A stretch of DNA of 64,000 nucleotides from Polaromonas sp. CG_9.7. GTDB lineage: Bacteria > Pseudomonadota > Gammaproteobacteria > Burkholderiales > Burkholderiaceae_C. The notes under the pieces were generated by a model that was given only the letters and a program-made list of their open reading frames with translations, was not told the origin of the DNA and did not search any database. Positions 1 through 7,480 of this stretch are shown here, piece by piece. Made by a program: the position numbers and the translations under genes. The stretch spans positions 1-64,000 of the forward strand of contig NZ_JADOVG010000016.1 in NCBI RefSeq assembly GCF_015752205.1, read 5' to 3'. Numbering within the stretch: position 1 is the first letter of the stretch; each line of letters starts with the position of its first letter.

Positions 1-2
1 TG

Positions 3-68
3 CTCGAACGCACGCCTGAGCGAGTTATCGCCTATTTCCAGGATCGGCGTGTTCGCTATGCCGCTTGA
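3..68 (+). CDS. C-terminal end of an unidentified protein, cut by the window edge
   Basis: An open frame runs in from the left edge and stops with TGA at 66-68. Only 21 residues are visible (ending QDRRVRYAA). That is too little to assign a family. Relics of insertion sequences lie just downstream, so a transposase tail is possible, but nothing here proves it. The frame may also be chance. Confidence 0.25.
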   Translation, partial: LERTPERVIAYFQDRRVRYAA

Positions 69-465
69 TACTTCATCGGGCCGGATCAATAGGTCGTCAT
101 TCCCGCCTGCGCTGGAATGATGGTGATTTTTGAAGTCATGGAAAATCACTCTATTCAGCGCGGAGGCGCTCTAGCAGCCCCACACGGACCCGCTTTTACG
201 GAGCGATAGATAGTGCAAAAAGAATCCCACGATTTCGGCAAGCGCCGTCATAACGAACAGCCTGGTTGTTTTTAAAATCAAATTTTCTTTCTTTTTTATG
301 GGTGGGTTCGCAGTGTCCAGCTGAAGCACACCCGAACCGGATGTCACGATACGCCAGCGAGCGGCCATGGCGCTTCAAGCTACGGCATGCGGACGTATGT
401 CACGGTGCGAGAACAGCGTTAGGGGAGACGCCTTCAACGAAGCAGCGCAGGTGACGCTGAAGAAA

Positions 466-487
466 CCCTGGTAACCGGTTACCAGGG
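466..487. repeat. Perfect 22-bp palindrome
   Basis: Two 11-base arms (CCCTGGTAACC and its complement) meet with no spacer. No gene starts nearby that it would obviously regulate. It could be a protein-binding site of a lost element, an end of a decayed mobile element, or a hairpin in a transcript. Confidence 0.6.
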
Positions 488-524
488 CATGAATGACCTC
501 ACCGGTGCTGCTGAAAGCCACTGG

Positions 525-546
525 AACGCATCAAAAGATGCGTTTT
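525..546 (+). terminator. Small hairpin with short T tract, possible terminator
   Basis: The stem AACGCATC pairs with GATGCGTT across an AAAA loop, followed by only two further T. The tract is short and no gene ends just upstream, so function is uncertain. Confidence 0.25.
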
Positions 547-769
547 CACATGGTTTTGATGCCCTGACCTCAAACTAAAAGAGGCTGCTTTTCGGCACCG
601 AAGTTTTCGGGTCAGGTTAGTTTTTTGTGGCGAGCCTGACATTGGAAAAGGCTCAACTCCGTCATCTGCCAAATCGACACGCATTTGGCGAGAGTACCGT
701 ACGTCCGATTGGGTTACTTGCGTTGTACGCCAACGCAAAACCAAGCCAGATCAAGGCCGTGGCCCACAG

Positions 770-962
770 GATGCGGGCGACGTGGTGCTGCTCATGGACA
801 GCGCTTACGAAGGTAAGGCTGCGCGCTCGCTGGCCTGGGCCATGGGTTTTGTGCCGGTGACCCGGACCAACTTGCCGCGGCACCAGCCCTGAGACTGGGA
901 CAAACAGCGCTGTTGCCGGCGAAGCCGGATCAAGCGCTTATCTCGGCGCCTGAAGGCTGGGC
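770..962 (+). pseudogene. Relic of an IS5-family transposase (C-terminal part)
   Basis: Translated from 770, the frame gives LLMDSAYEG, then GFVPV, then after an in-frame TGA at about 890 it continues with DWDKQR and RIKRLSRRLKAG. This is the order expected in the DDE domain of IS5/IS427-type transposases: the second catalytic Asp in a D(K/R)AYEG motif, a GF.PV strand, then YK.RN.(I/V)ER.F.RLK around the final Glu. Here the YKRRN-ER block is eroded (the catalytic Glu position reads Lys) and a stop interrupts it, so the gene is dead. No terminal inverted repeats could be assigned. The N-terminal half is missing or unrecognisable. A second relic of the same type lies at 4990-5280. Confidence 0.55.
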
Positions 963-977
963 ACCGGGTGCTGCCAC

Positions 978-1184
978 TCAGTGCTGGTGCGCGCCCATTT
1001 CCACCTTGGTCTTGTCGATGTCAATGGTTTCAGCCGTGGCCAGTGCGGCAATTACCGCATGCAGGCGAACCTTGGCCTGGGCCACGGCGTCGTCGTGGCT
1101 GCTGGCTTCGACGAAGGACTCGAATTCCAGCTTGTCGCCGTTGTCCAGCATGTGCGCCAATTTGGTTTTGTAGGGTTGGTTCAT
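978..1184 (-). CDS. Small conserved-looking protein at the end of the iron operon
   Basis: This encodes 68 residues with a charged N-terminal half and a helix-prone Ala-rich middle; it has no signal peptide, membrane segment or Cys. Its ATG overlaps the stop of the Bfd-like gene in an ATGA, so it is very probably translated by coupling and belongs to the Fur-controlled operon. I do not recognise the family. The sequence looks like a soluble cytoplasmic protein. A role in iron handling is inferred only from the position. It is the last gene before the transposase relic. Confidence 0.6.
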   Translation of the reverse strand: MNQPYKTKLAHMLDNGDKLEFESFVEASSHDDAVAQAKVRLHAVIAALATAETIDIDKTKVEMGAHQH

Positions 1185-1426
1185 AGGGATCTCTTTTCAA
1201 TCAAGGCGTTGGAAATGGGCGCGGTAAGCGCCACGGACTGCGCTGGCAGTGTTTTTTCAGAAAACTCCGCCAGCACACTTCTGACCATCGGGATGCAGTC
1301 GTTGCATTTGGGCAGGCACCCGATGGCCTTGAAGCAGGTTTTGACGTTGTGCGCCCCGCTGGCGCAGGCGGCGCGAAACGTCTCGATGTCGATCGCATGA
1401 CAGGTGCAGGAAGTTCGCTCGCTCAC
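1181..1426 (-). CDS. Bfd-like (2Fe-2S)-binding protein
   Basis: This 81-residue protein has Cys7-X-Cys9 and Cys41-X2-Cys44, separated by 31 residues, which is the cluster-binding spacing of bacterioferritin-associated ferredoxin. Family proteins bind one [2Fe-2S] cluster and pass electrons, for example to release iron from bacterioferritin. Bfd is about 64 residues; this one carries a roughly 20-residue C-terminal tail. It overlaps the genes on both sides by ATGA junctions, so all three are translated in series. The iron-regulated context suggests reduction of Fe(III)-siderophore or of stored iron, but the partner is unknown. Extra Cys21, Cys31 and Cys37 are present and unexplained. Confidence 0.8.
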   Translation of the reverse strand: MSERTSCTCHAIDIETFRAACASGAHNVKTCFKAIGCLPKCNDCIPMVRSVLAEFSEKTLPAQSVALTAPISNALIEKRSL

Positions 1427-2415
1427 GCTGCCGCCTCCTGGGGCCGCAGCACCCGGCGAACCGAGGGCCAGCTTTCACGCACCTTGTTGTGCATCTTGGT
1501 CACCGCATTGAGCGGCTTGGTCAGCAGCTTCAGGTTCACCAGAAAGACGCCAATCTGCGCGGCCGTGAGCTGCTCCGGCAGCAGCGCCCAAACCCCGCCC
1601 AGCGACAGCGTCAGCACCAGCACCAGCGACAGCCAGAAGGCAAACTCGGAGGTCACTTCGCTCAGCTGCTTGGTGACTTCAAACTTGATCCGGTTGCGGT
1701 AGAGCTTTTCCTGCTCGGTGTGCAGGCGCCGCTTGTCACCCTGTGCAACGGCCGAGCTGACGTTGCCGACCAGCACCACGCCGCGCAGGCTCAGCCGCGC
1801 AATGATCTGGCCGAACACCAAAGACGCCAGGAAGGGGATGAAAGCCGTTACCACCAGCGCTGGCAGCAACTCTGGCGACAGCTTGATCTGCCACAGCAGC
1901 ACGGCCGGAACACCAATCAGCACGACCCAGATTTCTTTTTGGGCCAGATCGAAAATCTTGACCACGTTTTTGGCGTCATTGGTGGCCTTGGCCACCTGCT
2001 GGCCAGCGCAACCGACGCCGCGAATTTCAAACCAGCGCCGCTGCACGTCGATCAGCAGCCGGTCGTCATACATGCGGTTGCTGACTTTCTCAAAAATCTG
2101 CAGCAGCGCCAACCCCATGAAAACGGCCAGCGCATAAGGCACATAGGTGAGCAACTCCTGCAATGCAAAAGCCCGGCCGCCCTTGGCGACTTCGGCCAGC
2201 ACTTCATTGGCCAGCCACGCTTGCAGTGGCGCCAGGGCCGGTGAGATGATGTTGGGGAAAATCGTCAACGCCAGCAACCAAGGGTGCGCCAGCATCATGC
2301 GAGTCATTTCCTTCAGCAAGGTTTTGACCGGCGTTACACCCGGCAGGTCGCGGTCGGAAGGCGCTTCGTGGCTCGGTCCAGCCATCGGGACCATAAGGGG
2401 AATGTTGGTGTGCAT
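1423..2415 (-). CDS. ABC-exporter membrane domain without an ATPase domain
   Basis: The 330 residues match the transmembrane half of a type-1 ABC exporter. There is a cytoplasmic N-terminus, then about five to six hydrophobic segments (around residues 45-65, 90-110, 160-210 and 255-300). A coupling region (NDAKNVVKIFDL) and the usual linker (NAVTKMHNKVRESWPSVRRV) follow, where a nucleotide-binding domain would normally begin. The protein stops there: no Walker A, signature or Walker B follows, and the next gene (Bfd-like) starts inside its stop codon, so this is a finished gene and not a recent truncation. It lies 18 bases after the TonB receptor gene. Function in siderophore or heme handling is inferred from context. 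It may borrow an ATPase from elsewhere or act as a non-ABC membrane protein. Confidence 0.75.
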   Translation of the reverse strand: MHTNIPLMVPMAGPSHEAPSDRDLPGVTPVKTLLKEMTRMMLAHPWLLALTIFPNIISPALAPLQAWLANEVLAEVAKGGRAFALQELLTYVPYALAVFMGLALLQIFEKVSNRMYDDRLLIDVQRRWFEIRGVGCAGQQVAKATNDAKNVVKIFDLAQKEIWVVLIGVPAVLLWQIKLSPELLPALVVTAFIPFLASLVFGQIIARLSLRGVVLVGNVSSAVAQGDKRRLHTEQEKLYRNRIKFEVTKQLSEVTSEFAFWLSLVLVLTLSLGGVWALLPEQLTAAQIGVFLVNLKLLTKPLNAVTKMHNKVRESWPSVRRVLRPQEAAA

Positions 2416-2433
2416 TGCCTTAACTCCTCAGTG

Positions 2434-4623
2434 CTAGAAGCGCGCCTCATAGGTCAGGTAAATCGTCGGCCGGGAGCTTTCGGTCTTGGACTCGCTGCTA
2501 GCGAAGATTCCGCCAGCGCTGTACTTGGTGGTCGTTTCCTGCTTTTTGACCGACAGGAGGTTCTTGGCCACCAGCCTTATTTCAGCGAGCGGGCTGATGA
2601 TCTTGGTGGCGTACACATCCAGCAGCGACGACGCGTTGCGGCTTTTGCGCTCGCGCTCGCTGTTATCGTTCAGTCCATCGGTGGTGAAGCCAGGCTGATA
2701 GCTGACGTGGGTGCCCACGGACCAGCGGGTCGGCTGGTGAGTCCATTCCACGCCCACCGAGGTGATGCGTGGCGGCATGTCTTGCACGCCCCCATGAGTG
2801 CCATTGACGGCATTGAGGACCCGTCCGCGCAGCTCGGCATGGCTGCCGGTCAAATTCAGCGCATGCGCACCCTTGTGCAGCAGGGGCAGTCGTCCATCGA
2901 ACTCAAGGCCCCAGAATTTGGCCTGGGCCGCATTGCTTGCACGCTGCACATAACGTGCGCCCTCCAGCGTGGTGGTCTTCTGGATGAAATCGGTGACATT
3001 GCGCTGGTACAAGTTCGCGCCTAACACCCCGCGGCTGCCCTGAAAAAATTTCTCAATGCCGAGCTCAAGGCCCCGGGCACGCTCGGGCCGCAGGTTGGGG
3101 TTGCCCGCTGTGTCCGGGTTGGCCAGGCTCCCCGATTTGGTCGTGACCAGCGGATTGATCTGGTCAAACTTGGGCAGTTTGGAGGTGTTGCTCCAGCTTG
3201 CCCGAACGTTGGTGTTCTTGGCAACTTCCCAGCGGTAGTGCAGGGAAGGGCTGGTAAAACTGTATTCGCCGTCTTTTTCGATGCCCTTGCCATCGGTCGC
3301 GTTGCGGCTGGTTTTTTCCTGCCGGACACCGGCGGTCAGCCATTGCCTGTCGGCAATCTGCCACTCATCCTGGGCATAAGCCGTGAGCTTGCGCTCGACC
3401 ACGTTGTAACGGTCGGCCAGTGCGCTTTTGTCAACGCCGTTTTCCATCTTGGTTTTCTGGTTGTCGAACTCCGCGCTGCGCCACTCCAGGCCAGTGGACA
3501 CCGTGTGCCGTCTGGCTGCCTCGAACGATGCACCAATGCCGGCGTAGTGGTCACGGTCCACGATCTGCTCGCGTTCCGTGGCCCGTTTCGTGAGGACGCG
3601 GACGGCATTGTTTTCAAGGCTGAGCGCGTCCTTGACGACCGTGGCGCGCTGGATGCCGGCCTTGGCAAACCAGCTACCCCAGGCTGCCCGCCCGTCGTAG
3701 CGGGTCCCCAGGCGACCGATCATGTCGTCCTTGTTTTCTGTTTTCTCCACTCCTTTGGTGTAAACCCCGGCGGCATTGAAAAGCGATGAACTCTCCGTTT
3801 TGTCCTCGGTGCCTTGCGTCACGAAAGCGTCCAGCGTCAGCCGGTCCTGGCCGTTGCGCCAGGTGATGCGGGGCGACAGCAGGGTTTCAGTTTTCTTGGC
3901 CGGTTTGGGCTTGAGCTCCCGCTGCGTGACAGCGCCACTGGCACTGAGCGTATCTTTTTCCTCGACAACGTCCTCCGCGCCCACGGTGTGCGACAGGGCC
4001 AGGACCACATCCACGTCGCCCAGTTGACGGCTCCATTGCGCCACCATGTCGCCCACGTCAAGCGAGCCATTTTTGCCGTAGGCCGCGCGCAGGCGGGTGA
4101 AGTTGTCGGCGGTCTTTTTCAGCACAATGTTGACAGTGCCGCCAATACCGTCCGATTCCATCGTGGCGCTGGGGCTGCGAATCACCTCGATGCGCTCGAT
4201 CATGTCGGCCGGCAGCCGGTCCACCTGGATTTGCCGGTCCTTGGTGGCGGTGGGAACCGGCTCACCATTGATGAGGAATTGCGTGTAGCCTTTGTCAAGA
4301 CCCCTGAAGCGGATGTCCTTGACCACCCCCGCCGGCCCCGAAAAGCCCATCCCAGGCAGTCTGCGCAGTACATCGCCCACGGTGGCGTCGCCGTAGCGCT
4401 CCACCTCCTGCTCACCAATGACCAGCTTGGCGACCGATGCGTCTTTGCGTAGTTTCTGAGCATCGCGCTGGCCGTAAATCGTCACATCGGCAAGTGCGGC
4501 CGACGAGGTGGATGTGTCGCGGCCATCCCGGGCAATGCCCGTCGCAGGAAAAGTCGCATAAGCCGCCGCGATCGCCAGCGCGATGGGCCAGGGTTGATGT
4601 GCCAGCATGACGAAGTCCTTCAT
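2434..4623 (-). CDS. TonB-dependent outer-membrane receptor, probable siderophore receptor
   Basis: This 729-residue protein is of the FepA/CirA class. A hydrophobic export signal covers residues 1-31. A TonB-box-like stretch (ADVTIYGQ) follows, then the plug domain with GDVLRRLPGM, FRGLDKGYTQFLINGEP and IERIEVIRSPSATMESDGIGGTVNIVLKK, all standard plug motifs. The remainder is a 22-strand-type barrel ending in an aromatic (YEARF). Such receptors import ferric siderophores, heme or other chelates using TonB energy. The substrate cannot be read from sequence. A Fur box lies about 140 bases upstream of the start, so iron repression is likely. It is the first gene of a four-gene operon. Confidence 0.9.
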   Translation of the reverse strand: MKDFVMLAHQPWPIALAIAAAYATFPATGIARDGRDTSTSSAALADVTIYGQRDAQKLRKDASVAKLVIGEQEVERYGDATVGDVLRRLPGMGFSGPAGVVKDIRFRGLDKGYTQFLINGEPVPTATKDRQIQVDRLPADMIERIEVIRSPSATMESDGIGGTVNIVLKKTADNFTRLRAAYGKNGSLDVGDMVAQWSRQLGDVDVVLALSHTVGAEDVVEEKDTLSASGAVTQRELKPKPAKKTETLLSPRITWRNGQDRLTLDAFVTQGTEDKTESSSLFNAAGVYTKGVEKTENKDDMIGRLGTRYDGRAAWGSWFAKAGIQRATVVKDALSLENNAVRVLTKRATEREQIVDRDHYAGIGASFEAARRHTVSTGLEWRSAEFDNQKTKMENGVDKSALADRYNVVERKLTAYAQDEWQIADRQWLTAGVRQEKTSRNATDGKGIEKDGEYSFTSPSLHYRWEVAKNTNVRASWSNTSKLPKFDQINPLVTTKSGSLANPDTAGNPNLRPERARGLELGIEKFFQGSRGVLGANLYQRNVTDFIQKTTTLEGARYVQRASNAAQAKFWGLEFDGRLPLLHKGAHALNLTGSHAELRGRVLNAVNGTHGGVQDMPPRITSVGVEWTHQPTRWSVGTHVSYQPGFTTDGLNDNSERERKSRNASSLLDVYATKIISPLAEIRLVAKNLLSVKKQETTTKYSAGGIFASSESKTESSRPTIYLTYEARF

Positions 4624-4760
4624 GTCGAAGCACTGGCTGGCGATGGCTGGCGTGTGCGGTTATTTGTAGCGTTCAAGTTTCCGTTTTCAAGGGCAGATGC
4701 GCAGGCAATAGGCCGGCGCATCCACATCTGGCGACAGTTGTTTCAAAATGAATTATATAT

Positions 4761-4779
4761 TCAAATGAGAATCATTCGC
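4761..4779 (-). promoter_or_regulatory. Fur box upstream of the TonB receptor operon
   Basis: The stretch containing TGAGAATCATTCGC matches the 19-bp Fur consensus at 13 positions, including the central AATCATT core. It sits in an AT-rich patch, as expected for a promoter, about 140 bases before the receptor ATG. The site is close to symmetric, so strand is given by the gene it would control. It predicts repression by Fe(II)-Fur. Confidence 0.75.
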
Positions 4780-4989
4780 AATTAATTGAAGGGTTGTTTC
4801 TAACGCAGTGCACTTGTGCAGCCAGCACCAGTCTGCGTCCGGAAAGTTTGATGTGCTGAAGCTGTGCAAGCGCGAGAGCGAGGTCGGGCTCGCCCCGAGC
4901 GGCGGGGCCTATGGAATGCAGGTGCGGCCGCGCCATTCGCAGTAGTGTAAAAAGGGCACTTCAAGCACTTTTTTGGGGCGTGTCAATCC

Positions 4990-5280
4990 TTGGCAGGAGC
5001 ACGCAAGAGTGGTCATCCGCAAGCCATCGGCCTGACACGCGGGGCCTTGAAGGCCGAAATCCTCACTGTCTGCGGCGCTTCGGGCAACCCATTGCATTTT
5101 GTGCCGACTACAGGCCAAGGCGCTTTGGCTGACAAAGCAGACGACCCGGACAAAATTGTCCAAGCGGCACAAAGTCAAGGCAGCAATGTCTTTCGCTGCG
5201 TGGCCACTGGCCGTGACAAGCGCGGCGTCAAGTTTGCGGGCTGTCTGAACATGGCCGGCACCGTGAAATGGCTCCGTTGA
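4990..5280 (+). pseudogene. Relic of an IS5-family transposase (middle part)
   Basis: The frame reads GHPQAIGLTRG, then LGNP-like GNPLHFVPTTGQ, then ALADKADDPDKIVQAAQSQG. These match in order the IS5/IS427 transposase core: a QA.G.(S/T)RGG...KIH.L block, GNPLRF.LT.GQ, and the catalytic LADKAYDSD motif with its Tyr changed. Only the Asp-containing middle is present. The N-terminal helix-turn-helix and the C-terminal Glu block are gone, and the frame ends at 5280 after sequence with no resemblance. The copy is on the same strand as the relic at 770-962, so the two bracket the iron operon. Confidence 0.65.
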
Positions 5281-5308
5281 CTTTCCGAACATGGCTTAAT
5301 CAAGTAAA

Positions 5309-5360
5309 AATCTCTTATTGCGCAGGTAGCGCTTTCGTTTCTAGCTATTTATGCGATAGC
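5309..5360 (-). repeat. AGCTATT-type dispersed element, copy 1
   Basis: Read on the minus strand it runs GCTATCGCATAAATAGCT, then ...AAAGCGCTACCTGCGCAATAAGAG, the layout shared by the other copies. The core covers the stop codon of the neighbouring OYE gene, so the element supplies the last codons of that protein. Confidence 0.6.
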
Positions 5361-6454
5361 GCCGGATAGTCCGTGTAGCCTTCGGCGCCGCCGCCGTAGA
5401 AGGTGGCTTTGTCGGGCTCATTCAGTGGTGCATCGGTCCGGAGCCGCCGCACCAGATCCGGGTTGGCTATGTAAGGCTTGCCGAAGGCGACCAGGTCGGC
5501 GCCGTTTTCCAGCGCCTGTTCGGCCGTGGCCTTGTCGTAGCCGTTATTGACCATCCAGGCACCTTTTCCGCCGGCCGCGCGGTAAGCCGCTTTTAGCGCC
5601 GGGTAGTCGAACGGACGCTCGGACAATTCGCGCGGGCCGCCGGTGGCGCCGACGATGATGTGGACATACGCCAGGTTCAGCTTGGCCAGCTGCTTGACGA
5701 CGTACTCGAACAGCGGCTGCGGGTCGCTGTCGAAGGCGTCGTTGGCCGGTGTCACAGGCGACAGCCGGATGCCGGTGCGGCCGCCGCCAATCGCGTCCAC
5801 GATGGCGCGTGTCACTTCCAGCATCAGGCGGGCGCGGTTGCGGATGGGGCCGCCGTAGTCGTCGGTGCGCTGGTTGGAGCCGTTCTTCAGGAACTGGTCG
5901 AGCAGGTAGCCGTTGGCGCCATGGATTTCCACGCCGTCGAAGCCGGCCGTGTCCACCGCATTGAGCGCCGCCGCCCGGTAGGTGTGGACGATCTCGGGCA
6001 GTTCACCGGCATCGAGCGCGCGTGGCTCGGACGTGGCGACGAAGGTCGGCACGCCGCCCTTGATCAGCACCGTCTTGGTCTTGGCGGTGATGGCCGAGGG
6101 CGCGACCGGCTGGCCGCCATCCGGCTGCAGGTCGCTGTGCGAAACGCGGCCGACGTGCCATAGCTGCACCACGATCTTGCCGCCCTCGTCATGCACTGCC
6201 TGGGTCACGTGCTTCCAGCCGTCGAGCTGCTCGGTGCCGTAGAGGCCGGGCACATCGGCATACCCCTGGGCTTGGTGGCTAATGGCCGTGGCTTCGGTGA
6301 TGAGCAGGCCTGCCGTGGCGCGCTGGGTGTAGTACTCGGCCATCAGCGGCGTGGGAATGGCATCGGGCGCGCGGTTGCGCGTCAGCGGCGCCATGATGAT
6401 GCGGTTTGCCAGCAGAAGATCGCCAGCCTGGACAGTGTCGAATAAAGTGGGCAT
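5345..6454 (-). CDS. Old Yellow Enzyme-type alkene reductase, first copy
   Basis: This 369-residue FMN-dependent TIM-barrel enzyme reduces activated C=C bonds (enals, enones, maleimides, nitro compounds) with NAD(P)H. Visible family marks are NRIIMAPLTRNRA at the start, WHVGRVSHSDLQP, the substrate-binding H-X2-N in IHGANGYLLDQFLKNGSNQRTDDYGG (given in pieces: HGAN, NQRTDDYGG), and the C-terminal FGKPYIANPDL and FYGGGAEGYTDYPAL. The ATG at 6454 was chosen because the homology starts there and AGGAAA precedes it. A longer in-frame extension upstream lacks OYE character. It resembles the second OYE at 36.2 kb but stands alone here. Its last codons come from a dispersed repeat. Confidence 0.9.
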   Translation of the reverse strand: MPTLFDTVQAGDLLLANRIIMAPLTRNRAPDAIPTPLMAEYYTQRATAGLLITEATAISHQAQGYADVPGLYGTEQLDGWKHVTQAVHDEGGKIVVQLWHVGRVSHSDLQPDGGQPVAPSAITAKTKTVLIKGGVPTFVATSEPRALDAGELPEIVHTYRAAALNAVDTAGFDGVEIHGANGYLLDQFLKNGSNQRTDDYGGPIRNRARLMLEVTRAIVDAIGGGRTGIRLSPVTPANDAFDSDPQPLFEYVVKQLAKLNLAYVHIIVGATGGPRELSERPFDYPALKAAYRAAGGKGAWMVNNGYDKATAEQALENGADLVAFGKPYIANPDLVRRLRTDAPLNEPDKATFYGGGAEGYTDYPALSHK

Positions 6455-6922
6455 TGGATTTCCTGGTTCTGGTGTGAAAAGGCAGGCCGCCGGCCAGAAC
6501 TGGACCACAGGCGTGCTGCACAGGATCGGCTTCTCCGGGCCGCCTGGTACACAGTAAGCCTTGAGAAAAGCAGCTGTCAATTATGAACCTGGGCGTGCGG
6601 CGCAATCCAGCCGGAGCTTTTTTCATTCTGCTCAAAGCAGCCCGCTTTTGGCCGGGATGACCGGTTTGACCATCGGTCCATAATGGCATGGAACGTGCGT
6701 CATTCCCCGGTCATGGAAGCATGTCACGATAGGACATTCTGGCAAGCCAAAAGATGCTTCGGGCACAACGGCCAAGGCAATGTCCTACAAAGCGCAAAGG
6801 ACCATGCTTATGCTGAAAACTGGCATGCTTTTTTACGATAGAAGTCAACCCTCCAATGGAGGGTTGTGGCTGATGGACGATAAGTGCCTTGGGTTGTAAT
6901 CAAGGAATGAAGAAAGATAAAA
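6455..6922. other. Intergenic region between OYE and DUF1328 genes
   Basis: No gene is seen. A short inverted repeat GACC-ATC-GGTC lies at 6668-6678, about 215 bases upstream of the OYE start. It resembles half-sites of TetR-type operators, but its spacing differs from the NemR-type sites near 34.2 kb. A hairpin of the form CCCTCC-AAT-GGAGGG lies at about 6850-6864, before the DUF1328 gene. Confidence 0.45.
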
Positions 6923-7108
6923 ATGGTCAAATATGCAATTATTTTTGCGATCATTTCACTGATTGCTGGCGCCTTGGGATTTACCGGCGTCGCTGCAGGC
7001 GCGGCGGGGATTGCCAAGGTTCTGTTCGGCCTGTTCCTGATTCTGGCGCTGATTTTCATCGTGCTGGCGGCGCTGGGTGTAGGCGCTGCCAAGAAAATGA
7101 TGAAGTAA
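6923..7108 (+). CDS. DUF1328-family small membrane protein
   Basis: This 61-residue protein is almost wholly hydrophobic, with two membrane helices (about residues 3-27 and 32-54) separated by a Gly/Ala turn, ending in a basic tail (KKMMK). The first segment has the [25 protein letters not shown] pattern (shown here only by its ends, [11 protein letters not shown] and GIAKVLF) diagnostic of DUF1328/UPF0391. Members are common in proteobacteria, often stress-induced, with unknown function. The stop codon overlaps the ATG of the next frame by one base. Confidence 0.85.
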   Translation: MVKYAIIFAIISLIAGALGFTGVAAGAAGIAKVLFGLFLILALIFIVLAALGVGAAKKMMK

Positions 7109-7422
7109 TGGAGCCTGACGACAGCCAGCCGCCCCGCACAGCAGTTTCACGGTTAAAGAACCGCATTTTTCAGGGGTGGTCGTCGCGGGAGGAACCTGAC
7201 GGCCCGACAAGCCACACGGTGCCGGCCATCGCGCCCCAGCGGCAGGTCGGGTTTCCTGCGCGTATTGCCGAGTTCCTGCTGGTGTTCAGGCTCAGGGCGC
7301 GTCGCCCTTCCACGTTGTCCACCGATATTCTGGAGCGCGCTGTCCGCGTCGTGTTTGTGACCTGCAAGAACTGGTTTTCCGGCACCGATTCACCCGCACC
7401 CCGGCCGCGCAGGCGTGACTAG
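7108..7422 (+). CDS. Hypothetical basic protein overlapping the DUF1328 gene
   Basis: The ATG shares one base with the stop of the DUF1328 gene (TAATG). The 104 residues are rich in Arg, Pro and Ser, with one moderately hydrophobic helix-prone block near residues 50-65 and a second near 72-85. No family is recognised. Coupled translation is plausible from the overlap. The high-GC codon bias does not separate it from a chance frame, so it may not be real. Confidence 0.4.
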   Translation: MEPDDSQPPRTAVSRLKNRIFQGWSSREEPDGPTSHTVPAIAPQRQVGFPARIAEFLLVFRLRARRPSTLSTDILERAVRVVFVTCKNWFSGTDSPAPRPRRRD

Positions 7423-7480
7423 CCGTCTGGCTTGTTGCGCCACCGGCTTTTTTTGATTCGCCTTACAGGAGCCACCCTTC

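Larger units (their letters stand above)
69..769. other. Gene-free stretch with palindromes, left of the iron operon
   Basis: No frame here has convincing protein character. The stretch holds a short inverted repeat of the genomic 'gtcattcccgcc' type near 98-120, an AT-rich patch at about 265-300, a perfect 22-bp palindrome (466-487) and a small hairpin (525-546). Reading 662-769 in the frame of the downstream transposase relic gives an open frame that may be its eroded upstream part, but without recognisable motifs. Confidence 0.5.

Noticed and set aside
6668..6678. True NemR-type operator before the first OYE
   Set aside because: Spacing between half-sites differs from the pair at 34.2 kb, so it was listed only as a weak possibility.
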